From Pelargonium tetragonum (taxonomy: Eukaryota; Streptophyta; Magnoliopsida; Geraniales; Geraniaceae), in the NCBI GenBank assembly GCA_036897445.1, contig JAYMTL010000001.1:310001-374000 (forward strand): DNA of 64,000 nucleotides, read 5' to 3'. A model generated the notes under the pieces. That model had not been told where the DNA came from. It was given only the letters and a program-made list of their open reading frames with translations, and did not search any database. How positions within the stretch are numbered: the first letter of the stretch is position 1; each line of letters begins with the position of its first letter. Of this stretch, positions 25,085 to 38,209 are shown one piece after another. Made by a program: the position numbers and the translations under genes.

Positions 25085-27422
25085 GGAATACAACTAGAAT
25101 AAGAACTATCTAAAAAAATTTTGATAATAGGGAATATACTTCCTAATCAGTAAGTCCCGGTTAGAAGACATTCTAGCTAAAGGTATTGTCCCAAGAGAAA
25201 TAGAGCTACAAAGAAGCAAGTATAGCTCATAGGAAAGGTGTAGTTAGCTAGGTTTCACTTGAGTTAAGAATTCCGGAAGACTAAGTAAGTTTTAAACGTG
25301 GGTCCTTTAAAATGAATAAAAGTTATTTAATTCCATTAGGAGTAAGTCAACGGGAAACTTCTCTTAAAAAGCAAGGGCTAAGCTAGGAGTCGGGTATCCT
25401 ATATTTCATTTAAGGAGTCCGTTTCTCTATTAGGACTGGTAACTCCAGGATTGCTTTCTCGATCTGAACAAAACTAATGTTAAAACTAGGTTATCTATGC
25501 TACACTACCCTTTTTCCCTTTAAAATAAAGCTACAAAAGAAAAAGAAATGTACAAAAAACCCACTTACAGAGTAGCTAAACTGGTGATCAAAGTTTTTTT
25601 AGATAAAAATGAAGGCCTTTTTCTTTTTAAGCAGGATCCCTTTCTTCTTAACGTTGAGAAATTACTTTTAATGCAATATATTATTCATGAGCTTTCCTTT
25701 TAAGTTAAAGGAGTACTCTTAAGGGATTCCCTCGGTTTCATTTGTATGAGTTTTTTGGAGTAAGTCAAGGCAAAGCACTTACCCTTTTTCTATTAATAAC
25801 ATATAGGCATTTCTTAAAGCGAGATACTGAGTTCTACTTATAGCCAACAATTTTTCAATACCTCTATGGAGAAGTTAGAACCCCGGTAAAGCCGAGAGTT
25901 TCTTTTTTAAACTAAGAAAAATTATCCTACTATCGAGGTTTTCCAAGTAACTCCTTGCAGCACCCTATTGGAATATCTGTATTAAATTACTACCTATTTG
26001 TATTGGGCGGATACTAGACCTTTTAAGAGTTTTGGCTAGAAGTACGTAGAACTTCTATTCTAACCCCAAAAGAGTTACACACGCAGGAGCGCTTAATATA
26101 CCGGATACCGGAAGTAAATGACTTTTATCGTTTTTACTACTTTATTTTAATTTAAGGGGAAAGTACTTTACTTAACTTAATTGAGAAAAACTTAATACTA
26201 GCTTCCGTAACTGAAGAGTGTCCCTGAAATCCACTTTTAAAGTATATAGACTCTCAACAAAACTTTACCTCACCTCAAGAAAAGGTCCCGTCTAATTAGG
26301 GATAAGCTACAAGTCGTTGTGTAGAAAAGAGACTGATTCACAGGTTTGTAGAGACAGTTATAAAGGATTTGTTAAAATCGAAATAAAAAGGATGCCTGGT
26401 CTTAAAGAGTAAGTCTCGAAATTGCTTTAACCAGAAGTCTTACTATTAGCAATGTTCTGTCTTTTCTCTTCCTGATAACTTCCTTAAAAAAACAAGGTGA
26501 GTATCTCCGCTTTTCCTGGAGTTCATTTTTAACCCTTTAAGGGGGGTACCCTTTTGTAAAACGTTTTAGATTGCTCCTGAGAAAGGAGACCGGCCCTGTA
26601 TCAGGTGGTCTATATTTAAGAAACTTTTACAAGATATACTACTGAACTGAGATTTTTAAGATATTTCTAGCATTTAGAGCCCGGCTCCGTTTTAAGAATT
26701 TAGGTAAATACTACAGTCTCTCATTCGAGATCCTTACTTTGCCTCCCTAGCTACGATCCACTCTTTTGATACTCCTATACCTAAGAGTCTTATTACTAAA
26801 AAGAAAGGAATTCTTGATGAAAACTCTTACTTAAAAGTTCTGTTCAAGCCTCTTTTCGAGTGCTAAGTGTTTGAAGTTCCTTTACAAAAAGGAAAGTTTT
26901 CCTTATATAAAAATGTTACTGGTTTTTCGAGGATCAAATAAAGTCTTACGAAAAGAAGTTTTTCTTGCACAGCCCTGCTCGGGGAGGACTCTCAATTAAG
27001 TAAACTCCTTTTTAATACGTTCTACCAAGGGTTTTGTTTCCTCTGATAGGACTTTATTTAGCAGACTTAACGCTTTACTTCAAAATACTCAAATTATTCT
27101 CAACAGGGGCTTAAAGCAAAAATTTTTGTACTTTATTAGCCGAGAACCTAGACCCCTCTTGTATAATAAAATATTTAGGGGTTTGCGTTACTTTGTACGA
27201 TAACAGAACTAGACTATAAAGAAAGGGAAACTTAACACAAAAATCACTCTGATAAGCCCTTAAGAGTTTCTTAAAAGGTTTTTCTTTAGAGCTTTGAAAA
27301 CGCTTAAAATAGAAATCGGGGTTATCTCGCGGATATAGTACATGACCCTATCCTTACGAATTTGACAACAAGAAGCTTTAAGTGACTTCTAGGTAAAACG
27401 CAACAAATAGATAGAAATACAA

Positions 27423-27439
27423 AAAGGTTCAAGCCCTTT
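27423..27439 (+). other. Isolated T-arm-like hairpin
   Basis: AAAGG-TTCAAGC-CCTTT forms a perfect 5-bp stem with a 7-base loop starting TTCAAG, as in a tRNA T arm. About 30 bases upstream TAGGTAAAACG resembles the 3' side of a D arm. No matching acceptor or anticodon stem was found, so a complete tRNA is not supported. Confidence 0.22.
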
Positions 27440-30400
27440 CGTCTCAAATTAGCCTAGGAGCTCTCTAGTATCTGGAATCAAAAGTAAAATAATAAACAAT
27501 GTTAATCTAACCTCCGTTATGCTAAGCTTTTCCGAGTTCTTTTTTACATCATAATAAATCCGGCAAAGGCTCTTAGAGGGGCCTCTGGTAAATATTTTAG
27601 AGTAAAAGTCTCCTGATTCAATTCAAATATAGCTTTAGCCTCCGCATAGACAAATTAAGTGTAATATAAAGCTCCCGACTTTTGGCCAGCAAATACAACC
27701 AGAGTAATAAAAAAAAGAAAGAAGGCGCGGCTCAAATTCATAAGACTTTTCAAATGGAATTTCAATTAGAATTTTCTGCGACCCCAGGTTTCCCCTCAAG
27801 AGTTTGGAATTTTCTTTTAGCCTTGGCAAGGCAGCTAATTCTCTAGGAGTGTTTAGAGAGATTCATGTTATTCTAGGCAAATTAAGAAAAGCTTTCCTTG
27901 AATTCCCTCCAGGGACCTTTTTTGCTAAATAAAGCTAAAATCAATAACTTATTACAAGAGATAGAGAGTCTTCTTACGAATAACTTTTATCCGCTAGCTT
28001 TTTATTATAAATTTTCTTTTATACTAGAGAGCCCCTTCCAGCATCAGCCCTGAAGTAGTTTTTATTTAATGATTAAGTGTCATCGAGCAGCCGCAACTCT
28101 TTTATAAAATGCAAATGAGTCTTAAGGAATAACCAGGAATAGCTTATGAGTTAAAAATAGGAATATAGAATCCAAAGGAATTTCATTATCTTGAGAGGTT
28201 AGTTACAAATCCAAGGATCCCGTTGAATAGCAAATGGATTGCAGCCTAGCGATTACCAGATGGAATAAAAATCTACCCCTTAAGTGTTAAAAGCCTCCCT
28301 TATGTTGTAGAAATTCAAAAGGGGGTTTGGATTCTTTTTGTATGTAAGTGTCCTCTATTATTCCCCAAGGTCCTCTTTTGTTTAAGATTTGGCAAGGGAT
28401 TCTAAGAGAAAAATCCCAAGACTTTTCACTGCCCCGTAGGTTACTCTAGTTTATGACTTGGTGAGGTCTAATTTTTCAAGTTACTACCTTTATTTAGTAA
28501 TTTGTGGTGCCCCCTTATACTTATCCTAACAAAGTTTCTAGTTCTTCCTTAGATTATAAGAATAGCCGGAGTTACTTCTAAAAAGAAAAAGCGGGAATTT
28601 CCACTTATATTTCATAGTTAAGCAAAAACTTGACTTTTTTTAGAGGTATTGTCTACATAGGGCAAGCGTATTTATTTGAAATGAAAACGGGAAGGGGATA
28701 ATTCTATACGGAGTTTCGCCTTGTTATTTGAGTGTCCAAGAAGTTTGAAATAAATCTATTAAACAGGTGCTCCCTTTATGGGGTAACTACTTAATTTCTA
28801 TTTTTCCATAAACTTATTAATTTGTTTCTTAGAAATAAGAGGTGCCGGGGGTTTTATAGTATGATTTTTTTTGAATAGACAGGGTTTTCTGCAAATAAAT
28901 AATTTGACTTTATGACTAAGGAAGAGACGATTCCTTAAAAGCATTTTCTTACTTTTGAATTATTTGATAGGGAGCCTCCTTTCCCCTTTGAAATACTCTT
29001 CGGCCTATATAATATCTCTTGTACGTAATTTAGTTAGTGAGGCAAAAAAGAGGACTCTATAGTATTCGCTAAAAAGTAGTAGCTCAGTTTCTTGCTTTCT
29101 CTCTACGAAATTTACTAAATAAAGGTATCCCTATGATACGTGTACACACGAATATATTACTAAAAAAAGTATCCGGTTTCATTTTCTTTTATTCTAGCTT
29201 CGGTTTAGATAAAATAAAGATTGAATATTAGGTGTCGCGGAGTAGTTTTCACAGTGGGTTTTAATTTATGGAACTGTAAACTAGCGAGTCTTTATCTGGT
29301 CACAACAGGTTATTTCTGAAGGCGTATGCCTCTGTTCAAAAGAGTAGGAGAGAGGCACCCCCTGACTTGAATTTCTGCTTGCAAAAAGTGTGCGATATAA
29401 GGGTCCCTACTTTTTTGTTATGAACTGGCATAAGACTCTCCTAGTGATTAAAGTGCATTTTTTTAGGGTATTCCCTTTTGGTAAGGTTGGGTATTCCGAA
29501 TTTCCTAGTTAGTTTTAAAAGTCTGCTACTTCAGAAATAATTTAAGACTTTTTGCTAAGAGTTCTAGAGCTGCTCGATAAAGCCTTTGGAATTCTTTCTT
29601 GTTTATTACTACCATAAAGAGAAAGTCAAAAAGGAGCTCTACAAAAAAAGTACTGGTTATTTAGACTCTTTGAACTCTAAGGGTTTTCCGCGACTGTTAT
29701 AGTGTTCTGGTCATGCAAACTCTTTCTATTTTGTAGGTTCTAGGATTATAATACACTGTAAAATAGAATCCGGGTTTTTTTATAGACTCAAAAGAAGAAA
29801 GATCTTTTTAAGTTAACTCTTACCACGTTCCGGTATTCAGATTACCCAGGGCGGAGCTTTTATTCCGTATTAAATGTAAGTAGCCCGTTTATTTCTCAAA
29901 CCCCAATGAGAGGGCTAACTAGAAAAGGGTAACCCCGGGTTTTTACAAAAAGACATGTTATATTAAGCGGCATTTTCACTAGTTTAACATAAACATAATC
30001 ATGGAACATATCAGTGTAAGTAAATAAAAGAGTTTCCTTCGTTTCGGAGGTTACTATAGAATCCCAGTAGAAAGAAAGAGTACTTTAGCACCAGTACTCA
30101 CTCCTGCTATAAAAGGGTTTGATATCTAAAAATTTTTTTATTAAGTCTGTCGAGCGAGGGTTTTTTCTCTTTATGGGTAGAACGCGGGAATACTCCTAAA
30201 TCCATACTCTTTAATTAATAAAGCCTAGCAGGGGAACCTAAAAGAAAGTCTTAGTAATATATCTTTTGTAACTTAACAGACTCCTAAATAGAGGAACCCC
30301 TCTTGCGACCCGAAGCCTATAGGAAAAGTTTCTTTTATCCCTATTTAATTTAACAACCTAACAATTCCAAACCCTTTACTTTTTGCCAAGCTAACATATA

Positions 30401-31086
30401 TTCTATAACTAAGCCAAAGCGTCTCGGTAAATAAGAGCTCTTTCTTTTAGTTTACTTTTTTGAGCTGGGGGTCCTCCCTTAGCCCGCTACACTACTTTTA
30501 CCCCTGCGTTGTTTATAAAAACTTGGTAGAGTACTATATATTCTTTAGAAAGGGGGTGCTAATAACAAAGTGTACTTACTGCAGCTTGCGCAAGATAAAT
30601 AAAAGGGAAACCCCTTATTTTTGCTTATATAATCTGGCTTATAAATCTTGAACAACTCCTGTAAATTGAAACTATAATGTACTATTTTAAAATAGCTTGA
30701 TATAGACTTAAGAAAGCTCCTTGTGGCTCTCAACTTATAGGGTATAGACTAGCCTCCTTTAAAAAAATTATCCCTCAAATTTAATTTGACTCCAAAAAGA
30801 CAGCTTTTATAGGTTTACTCTCTATTCCTACCTCTTAGGTTATCCCGAAGGTTGGCCGCTCCTATGTTATTAATAAGCAGTAATCCCGGCCTGCGAGTGC
30901 CTAGAACTCATAACTAAAAGGGAACGCCTAGGTTGATATTTATAAAGACTCCAGTAAGCCGTATACCGTACTTCCCCTAAAATGGGTATGGATCTCTCAA
31001 GGGTATAAAATCTAACGAATCTGTTCTCGATCTGGACTTTAAATTATCCTTACAAGATTCTTCAACTCTCCTTTTTAGTAAGCTTG

Positions 31087-31156
31087 ACCTATTTAACTCG
31101 GCGGTTTAGAGTCTCGCTTTCATACGGCAAGATTCTTTGGTTCAAATCAGTAGGTA
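31087..31156 (+). tRNA. trnM: tRNA-Met (CAU), plastid/cyanobacterial type, T arm damaged
   Basis: Elongator methionine tRNA-like gene. In order: acceptor 5' strand ACCTATT (31087-31093), TA, a perfect D stem ACTC/GAGT (31096-31099 with 31109-31112), anticodon stem TCGCT/GGCAA with one C-A mismatch, anticodon loop TTCATAC with CAU at 31121-31123, variable GATTC, then TTTGG and the T loop TTCAAAT (31141-31147). The acceptor 3' strand AGTAGGT follows after a single C, so about four bases of the T stem are missing relative to the plastid gene. Reading CAGTA as the stem instead leaves two mismatches there. From memory of plastid trnM sequences, about 60 of 73 positions agree, including an unbroken GCTTTCATACGGC. 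No CCA is encoded. Flanks show no atpE or other plastid neighbour. It may be a pseudogene, a gene repaired by RNA editing, or affected by sequence error. Confidence 0.65.
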
Positions 31157-33975
31157 GGCCCTAAAAAGTATGCCTCAGTTTAGCCGGATTAATCTTTATC
31201 TCATTCCATCAAGGAATCCCGAAAACTGTATTGTTGCGCTTACGAATCTTTTGTCTTAACATAAACTAGAGCAAGGCCAATTTCTATTGCTATTATACTT
31301 TTTAATCTTTTTTATTAAGAAAACTTATTTTGACTTTAAGTATCAGCCCGAGAGTCCTTTGCTTAGGAAAAAGTCTTTGTGGTTTCAGGCTGGGTACAAG
31401 ATATATTTTATATCGCAGAGCTTATCCAATTGATTGGATTTTACGACTTAACAGAAGGTAAAATAAGGTTTAATACTTAAAAAAGAAACCCCGGGAACTC
31501 CACTTTCTTTATTGTTGCTAAGAACCCCTACTAAAAAAGGGCGGAACTACTTAAGTATCTTCTCCCCAGGCTGATAGAATTAAGTTGGGTTGGAGAGTAT
31601 TGGAATTTCTTGTGGTATATAACTACATGGTAAATCCTAGGATTTACAACTAAAATTTATATTGTTAAAGGATTCCCCAGAAGTAAACTTTTCGAGTATC
31701 AGCAGCAGTTTTTAATTAGAAATACAGTAAAAATGACCGGGAAATTAGGAGTGCCGGCGCCTTAAAGCCAAGATTTAGTGATGTTAGAACCTTCCTATTT
31801 ATCGGATATTGGATCTACTGAAAAAGCTAGTAAATTTTACAGGAGTATTCTAAAAGAAAATTTCCTATAGCAAAACTTTTTAATTAAGTTAACGTTTCAA
31901 TCTATTTAGAGCTCAAAAAAGCTTTAACGCAGTAAATTGCTTTATTGCACAAAAACCAAGAAAATTATGACTAGGACAATAGGGTGCCCTTTCAGTTTTC
32001 AGTAAAGAATAGAACCCATTTATCATTTATAATTATAAAAAGGAGCGGAATTCCTGTTCAAAAGTACGAAATGGAGATTCGTAGGTAAGCCTCGTATTCT
32101 AAGGGTCCTTATAAATAAAGGAACAAACTTAGAAGAATTAGACTTACGTTCTAACTTTTCCAGGTCTCTAATTCTAATTTAGTTACACTAACAAAGGAAA
32201 GCTTAACGTAATATTTCAGAGTATCACCCGTATTAATACTACATTCTCATTCGCTGTTTCGTTTAGTGCCTACAAAGGTGGTAAGCGCCCCTATTGTTTC
32301 AAGTAGCTTGGGAGTTATAAGTACAATAAATGAAATTCAAAATTTCTAAGACTAGATAAAAGTATAGTGATAACACATTCCCGACAAATAACAAGATCTA
32401 ACTAACTGATTTAACATCCCCTTATTTGTGTAGAAAAGAGCTTCCTTTATAGGTCCCGCAAAGCTTTGATTTATTGCGGGCGATAACAAATTAGAAATTT
32501 TTTGTGAAAGAGAAATATCCACAAGTCCCAATTAAGAAGAAAAATAGAAACTTTTTAGGCTATGTGTACTCGAAACTAAGTGTTTGCTGTAAGGACCCCT
32601 TTTTATCTTAGCCAGCGGGGCTTAAAGTTCAGTTGCGGTGCGTTTAGCAGCAAGAGTTTTGGAAAATTTCAAGGACTTAAATTCAAAGAAATTGTATAAA
32701 TGTGTATTCCTGACTAAGCAATATAAAGGAACCCTAGCTCTTTTTCTTAAACGAAAACTCAGCTAAGTATCCTTATAGGTATTCCTGCAGGGTTCCGGGG
32801 ATAATACTTCCTCTATTATAACATAAGTAAAAAAATTCCACTATACTACTTTTCTACAACCTCCTTGGATTTCCTCTAGTAGCGTATTTTTAATTTAAAC
32901 GACACTTAGTTATGAGTCACTTCTTTCTATATTAGTTAGGGGATCCCTACTTTAATAAGACAAAAAAATGACCGGATATGGGGTCGCTAAAAACGAAACC
33001 TCTTTTGAACTGCGGGAGGTCTCCTACCGGGGAAACTTAGTACTACTTTCTTGTAATGGATAAACGAATCTCAATTTGTTTCTATACTGTCAGAATACTT
33101 AAAAATCTAGTAAAATCCAGGAATAATATATGTGGGATCAGGTGTATCTAAATGCTTTGTCTTTTTAAAGTGTCCTTGAGGCGGATATTCGTGCGGAATT
33201 TTCACGAGTGGCCCGGATAGTCTATAATTAAATAAAAACAGAATTGTTAGAATGCTGATCATGAAGTAAGGGATTCCTGTGTACAAGGAAATAGCGAATC
33301 CCGCAGTCGAATTATACAATCTTTCTTTTTAATATTACAAAATCGGGTATTCCCAGCCAAAAAGGGGCTCTTGAATTTTAGGAGGTTTTTATTCTACCGA
33401 ATCTTTCGTAATTGCATTACCTCCGAAACTTAGGGGCATTTCACTAGGGAAGGGCCTACTCAAGCGTATTCTATTCTTACGGGGCAGTTAGTAATCTCAT
33501 TACACAAGAAGTAATCTGGGAGGTTACATCCTTGTTAAGAAATAAATATTAGCACCCCTGCCTTTCTATCTTTCTGGTCTTTAAAGCTGCAATTTATAAG
33601 ACCTTTGCTATCCTTTCAATTTAAGAGCAGACTTGGAACTTCTCGGGTACTAAAAAAGTTAATTACGAAGATAGGGAACTAACCCCCCTTTGACAGCGAG
33701 GAAATAGTTAGATATAGGTATTCTAGCTTTTTTATTTTATACTATAGAAGACTTTAGTCATACACGTTGTTAAGTAACCAAAAGAGGTCAACACTCCCGA
33801 AATTATTAGGCTCCTAAAACTAAAAGTTGTTGCAAGAGGGCCAGTCTCCTAGGCAAAAGTTAACGTTTAAGGATCCTTTGTTAAAGCATATAAAGTAGCC
33901 TTACAAGCATAATATGTTACAAGGTATCTTGTCTTAGAGTTTGAAATTTGTAAGTTACACCTGGTGTGTCGGTTT

Positions 33976-33997
33976 TTATAAAGTCACGACTTTATAA
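33976..33997. repeat. 22-bp hyphenated palindrome
   Basis: Arms TTATAAAGTC and GACTTTATAA, 10 bp each and perfect, with a 2-base spacer. As DNA it could extrude a cruciform; as a binding site it would suit a dimeric protein. No gene, promoter or T-run sits beside it, so an operator or terminator role is not supported. Confidence 0.65.
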
Positions 33998-34628
33998 GAC
34001 AAACGAAACCCCTCTTTAGTACGATAGCTCCTTTAGGTTGGTAAACACCCCTTCGCAGAGGTCTATTTTTCTAGTTTTTAATGTCCTTTTGATTAATATA
34101 AATATAAAATTCCGTTTTTATTTTCAGATATGCTTAGCTCCAGAAGCTTTGTTTCTTTTTTAAGTCTTGTTTTATTGTAAGATATGGCCTTAAAAAATCC
34201 GCTTAGTAAAGGGTACCCCCTAAGAGCTCTATACTAATCTGGTTTAAAGTATAAAACTATGCTTAATTACTTGAAAAGCCCTCCTAGGAACCCGATACTT
34301 GTTTAGAATCCTGAAAGATATTCCATAAGTTACACAACTCCTTGTTAAATGTTCTAAAAGGAATTGGAATTACTACTCCCTGCTTGACCGAGAATTTTAA
34401 AAACTAAAAAAAGTCCCTCAATTTCCTTTAGCTTAAAAAATATCCCGGGTTGCCTAAAATAAAAGAACTTAGTTTCTGTATTCCTTGGCAATTAATTATA
34501 TAATTAGACTCTAAATTTCGTATTTATGGCCCCCATAAAAATTCTAGCTTACTAGACTTTTGCAAAACAAATATCTCCAATACTAATAAAAGGCGACACT
34601 TTGCCTGACAAATTAAACCCTTCAAGGT

Positions 34629-34647
34629 TTATTATTATTATTAATAA
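34629..34647. repeat. TTA microsatellite
   Basis: About five TTA units followed by TTAATAA. A short simple repeat, probably from replication slippage. Confidence 0.75.
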
Positions 34648-37600
34648 CAACTATGTATGACCCAAAATTGTTAAATATAAAAAGCTAAGGCACTCAAATA
34701 TGGATCAAAAACGTTGATTGTAATAGATGAGTTTCCTATAGAAATTCCTTTTCTTAATGTGCCTGGAAGATTCCCGCTTTTGGTAGTAAATAAAGAAAAA
34801 GACCGAGAAATAAGCTCTTAAGTTAGATCTAGAAATGCGCGAAATCCTGGCAGAGTGTCTGTATAATGTATATCAGAAGGGGTAGAACTTTTGCGGGAAC
34901 ACCTTTCCTTGATAGAAGTTTAATTTGAGTTTTAACTACAAGGGTTTCGTTTCCTTTTCCTGATATTTAAAAAAGCTAAAGAAGTTGGAAAAAGGTGCTG
35001 CTCAGTCCCCAAGTTAAGGTTTGTAGCTGCTAGGAATGCAAAGCAGAAAGTTTTGGAATAAATAAGACAAAGTCTCAACCAGGGAAAGGGAGCCGCTATC
35101 CAACTACTCTTTACTTGCTTTCAGAGAGGTAGACGAAGATCCTTAAATTCATAACTAGGAAATAGAAAAAGTTCTATTAAATGAATACTAGATTCTAAAA
35201 ATAAGCCTTCTTTTGCTCAAAAGAAATTTTCTTAACCGCTTTTTTAACCTATGACCGCCATCTAAATTAGATTTAACTTTACCGAAAGCGACCCTGGTTA
35301 AATGCAGTCATCTCTAACATGCCCTTTCACTTTCTAACTTTGCCTTGTTTCAAGAGTATGAGTAAAAAATTCCTTTATCTAAGTTATTGCAAGTCCCTTT
35401 TGTTAAGCAGACCTATATACCAAAACACTGTATATATATAGTAGGTGGGCTCCGATTTGAGTCTAAATTTCCCTAAAGGATTTAGATAGCAGGGTCCAAT
35501 AAAGTTTTTGTATTTTGCTTTAAAGCCTCCTCGTGGTGCATTTAAAGCTCGAGTTATATATAACGTATAGGAACTCTAACTTGATGGGAGCTCTTATCAT
35601 AAAAAGTGTTTCTAAAAGCCCCGGCCGAATATTGGATTCCCTATTAGGTAGCTGGGGAACTCAGTCATAGTACCCATAGCTTAAACTGTCGTTTGTTGCC
35701 AAGAATAAGGGATCTAAATCCAATTTAATAAATACAGAATTGAATATACTATGAAAGAGCATTAAGTAGTAGCTCTAAAACCCTTTTCTTTATTTCCGAT
35801 TTCGGACCCAGTAGGGATACGTCTACTGCTTTCATTTTTGTAGTTGTAGAAAATTTTTGTGTAGAAGCATTTTTATACGGGCCTCGTCTAACTTCAGCTG
35901 GAATTGAAAGTGAAACTTTTTTCCTTCATATTTTTGGCAGGGTATACACTGACCCTTTGAGATTTATTAACTATGTAACCTAATTCTACGTATTCTATAT
36001 CAAACCAAGCGGGTCCTATATCCCCTAAGTTTAGAATTCCCTGTTGTAAGGCCTAAAAGCTTTAGTTTAGGGATTTCCTAAGTCTAGTTTGCACGGGTAT
36101 AGGGCCCCTTATTGCTTTGCTGTTGTAGCTGCTAACGCCTCCTCCTTGTTTTCTGAACGGGTAATAAAAAGACAATACCTAGCCGCTATTATTCTTCCTT
36201 TTGGATTTCTCAAAAATATCTTATAACGGAATTTTGTTTTATCTGTTGAAAATACGTACAGAAAGCGCTCCCTATTTGCAAGTTTTTGGTATGCGTGAGT
36301 TACTACTGGAGACCGGGGGGTATTATCAATTTATTAAAATATATTATTCTTAGTACCTTTTTAGTACCTATAATGTGTTGTACGGACTTCTGAGAGGGTT
36401 CTTACTCTTTTGTACTTAAGAGGCAGCCCCCCTTTGTTCGAGCTTGTGTACAGTTCTTAATTATAAATAGAGTGGGCACTTTTATCTGGGTTTTTAGGTC
36501 TAGTAGAGAAACTTTGGAGCATAATGCTTTTTAAAAGTCTTAATTGTAAGAGGTGCACAGATCTCTCTGCGGGCGCAATCGATTCCTATAGAAGATTTTA
36601 GTCAAATTCTAGGCTGTTAAGAGTCTTGTATACATCTCTAAAATTTTCAAAAGAAGTTGGTGCTAATGGGAATCCTAAGGGGTCTCCTGTGAATTCGAAT
36701 TCATTCTTTAAATAAAATAGGTCTAGAATACTCCAGGAATGGCGTTATCAACGACTCGCTTTTTATAAACTTGTTTAGTTAGCATTTCCTACAACAGGGT
36801 TTGCATTAAAAAACTCTTTTAGCTTTCAATAAAGCATGGGGTCGAAAAGGAAAGCTACTCAAAATAAGAGTCGTTTGAAGGCTTGGGGATAATACGGAAT
36901 TCCTTTCAAATGCTGAAATTGAGAATAATAGGGTTAAAATATGGGTTTCCCAAAAAAGATGTGCAAAAGTGAGGAGTACGTTATTCGTAATATGGGTAAG
37001 GATATACCCTTGTAAATGAAAAACAAGTCCTCGAGTTAATTAATTTATAAAAGCTTGATCTGCCCTTTAGCTAAAAAAGTACCAACAGATTTATACCCGA
37101 CTGTAGTGTTTCCCATATCCACATAAAGGAAATGAATTGTCTATTATTAATGAATAGCAAAAATTGACCTATATTAAGAATCTTGTCAGGTGTTCCTATA
37201 ATCTTGTATATACTCTATGTTATCCTTTTAACAAGGCCAGGGGTCCTGTTTAAGAAGGATTTATACAGAGATAAAACGGAGAAGGTTCAGAAATGAGTAA
37301 AGCCTCCCTTGGAGATTGCCGCTTTAGAAAGAAAAAGGAATTCTATCGCTTCGGAGCGGAGGCTTTATTCTTGTCAACGAGACCTCTCTTATACCATTAC
37401 GGAGTAAGCTCTTATAGTTACAGGGGGTTTTCAAAGATTTCATAGCTACATACCTCTCCTCTTCTTCAACCGCCTATTTATTAATATTAAAATCCTCTAT
37501 TCTATTCTGTCCAAGCTTCAATAACCAAAAGTATGGAGTATCAGTTTTTTTACTTAATACCATGAATTTCTTCCAACCCAGCAAAGGGCTCCCCGAGAGG

Positions 37601-38209
37601 AAACTTAAGGAAATAGGGTACAAAAAATAGAAAAAGACTTATAAAACTATATTCCGGAGATACTGTATCAAAGGGATGCTACAAATTTCAATTATATATT
37701 AAAAGTACAATAACTAGGTTCTTCATATTTGCATGTATTATATCTATTACTGAGTACAACTCTAAAGCATAAATTTGGTTAGGTCTATGAGTAAATGTTG
37801 ATGCAAGGGTTCTGATACTTCTATTTATAGTTGCCGGTTATCTTGATCTAGTAACTGAGTGGATTCGCCTAAAAAGGAGTTAAGGTATCCATCTCGTGTA
37901 TGCCTTTTGTATTTACTTGTATTTACGTTCCTGAAGGGCCCTAGACCCTAGCTAGCGGTTTACCTAAGCAAAAGCAATAGTCATAGGAATTAAGGGCCTT
38001 ACAAACTTTTGGAAAATTTAGAGGTAAAGTATAGTAATTGTCAAACGGGGCTTTTTTTCTTAGAATCTTTTTCGGGTTAGCCTTTTTCTTTTATAGACTT
38101 AGCAAGACTTTAGGATAAAGCAGTTCTTTCCTTAGGGATTTCAAGTCTCATGGTCCTTTAGGCAGAGTTCCACTATATTTCTATTTGGAAGCAAGCTTCT
38201 GGTTAAAGT

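Larger units (their letters stand above)
24317..31086. other. Non-coding tract, no recognisable gene
   Basis: No frame exceeds 64 codons. I see an AT palindrome at 25056-25084 and an isolated T-arm-like hairpin at 27423-27439, both listed separately. GGATCC and similar GG..CC cores recur (for example 25636 and 28216). Nothing else stands out. Confidence 0.55.
31160..38209. other. Non-coding tract, no recognisable gene
   Basis: No frame exceeds 70 codons and none is recognisable. The sequence downstream of the tRNA-Met does not look like atpE or any other usual plastid neighbour. Small structures inside (hairpin at 33976, TTA tract at 34629) are listed separately. GGATCC/GGTACC-type cores flanked by A/G on the left and C/T on the right recur, for example at 32940, 33873 and 34211. 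Confidence 0.55.

Noticed and set aside
1-27150. Shared 14-mer ATTAGCCGAGAACC at about 37 and 27137
   Set aside because: Isolated 14-base matches are expected by chance among the many site pairs in 64 kb, and the flanks are unrelated.
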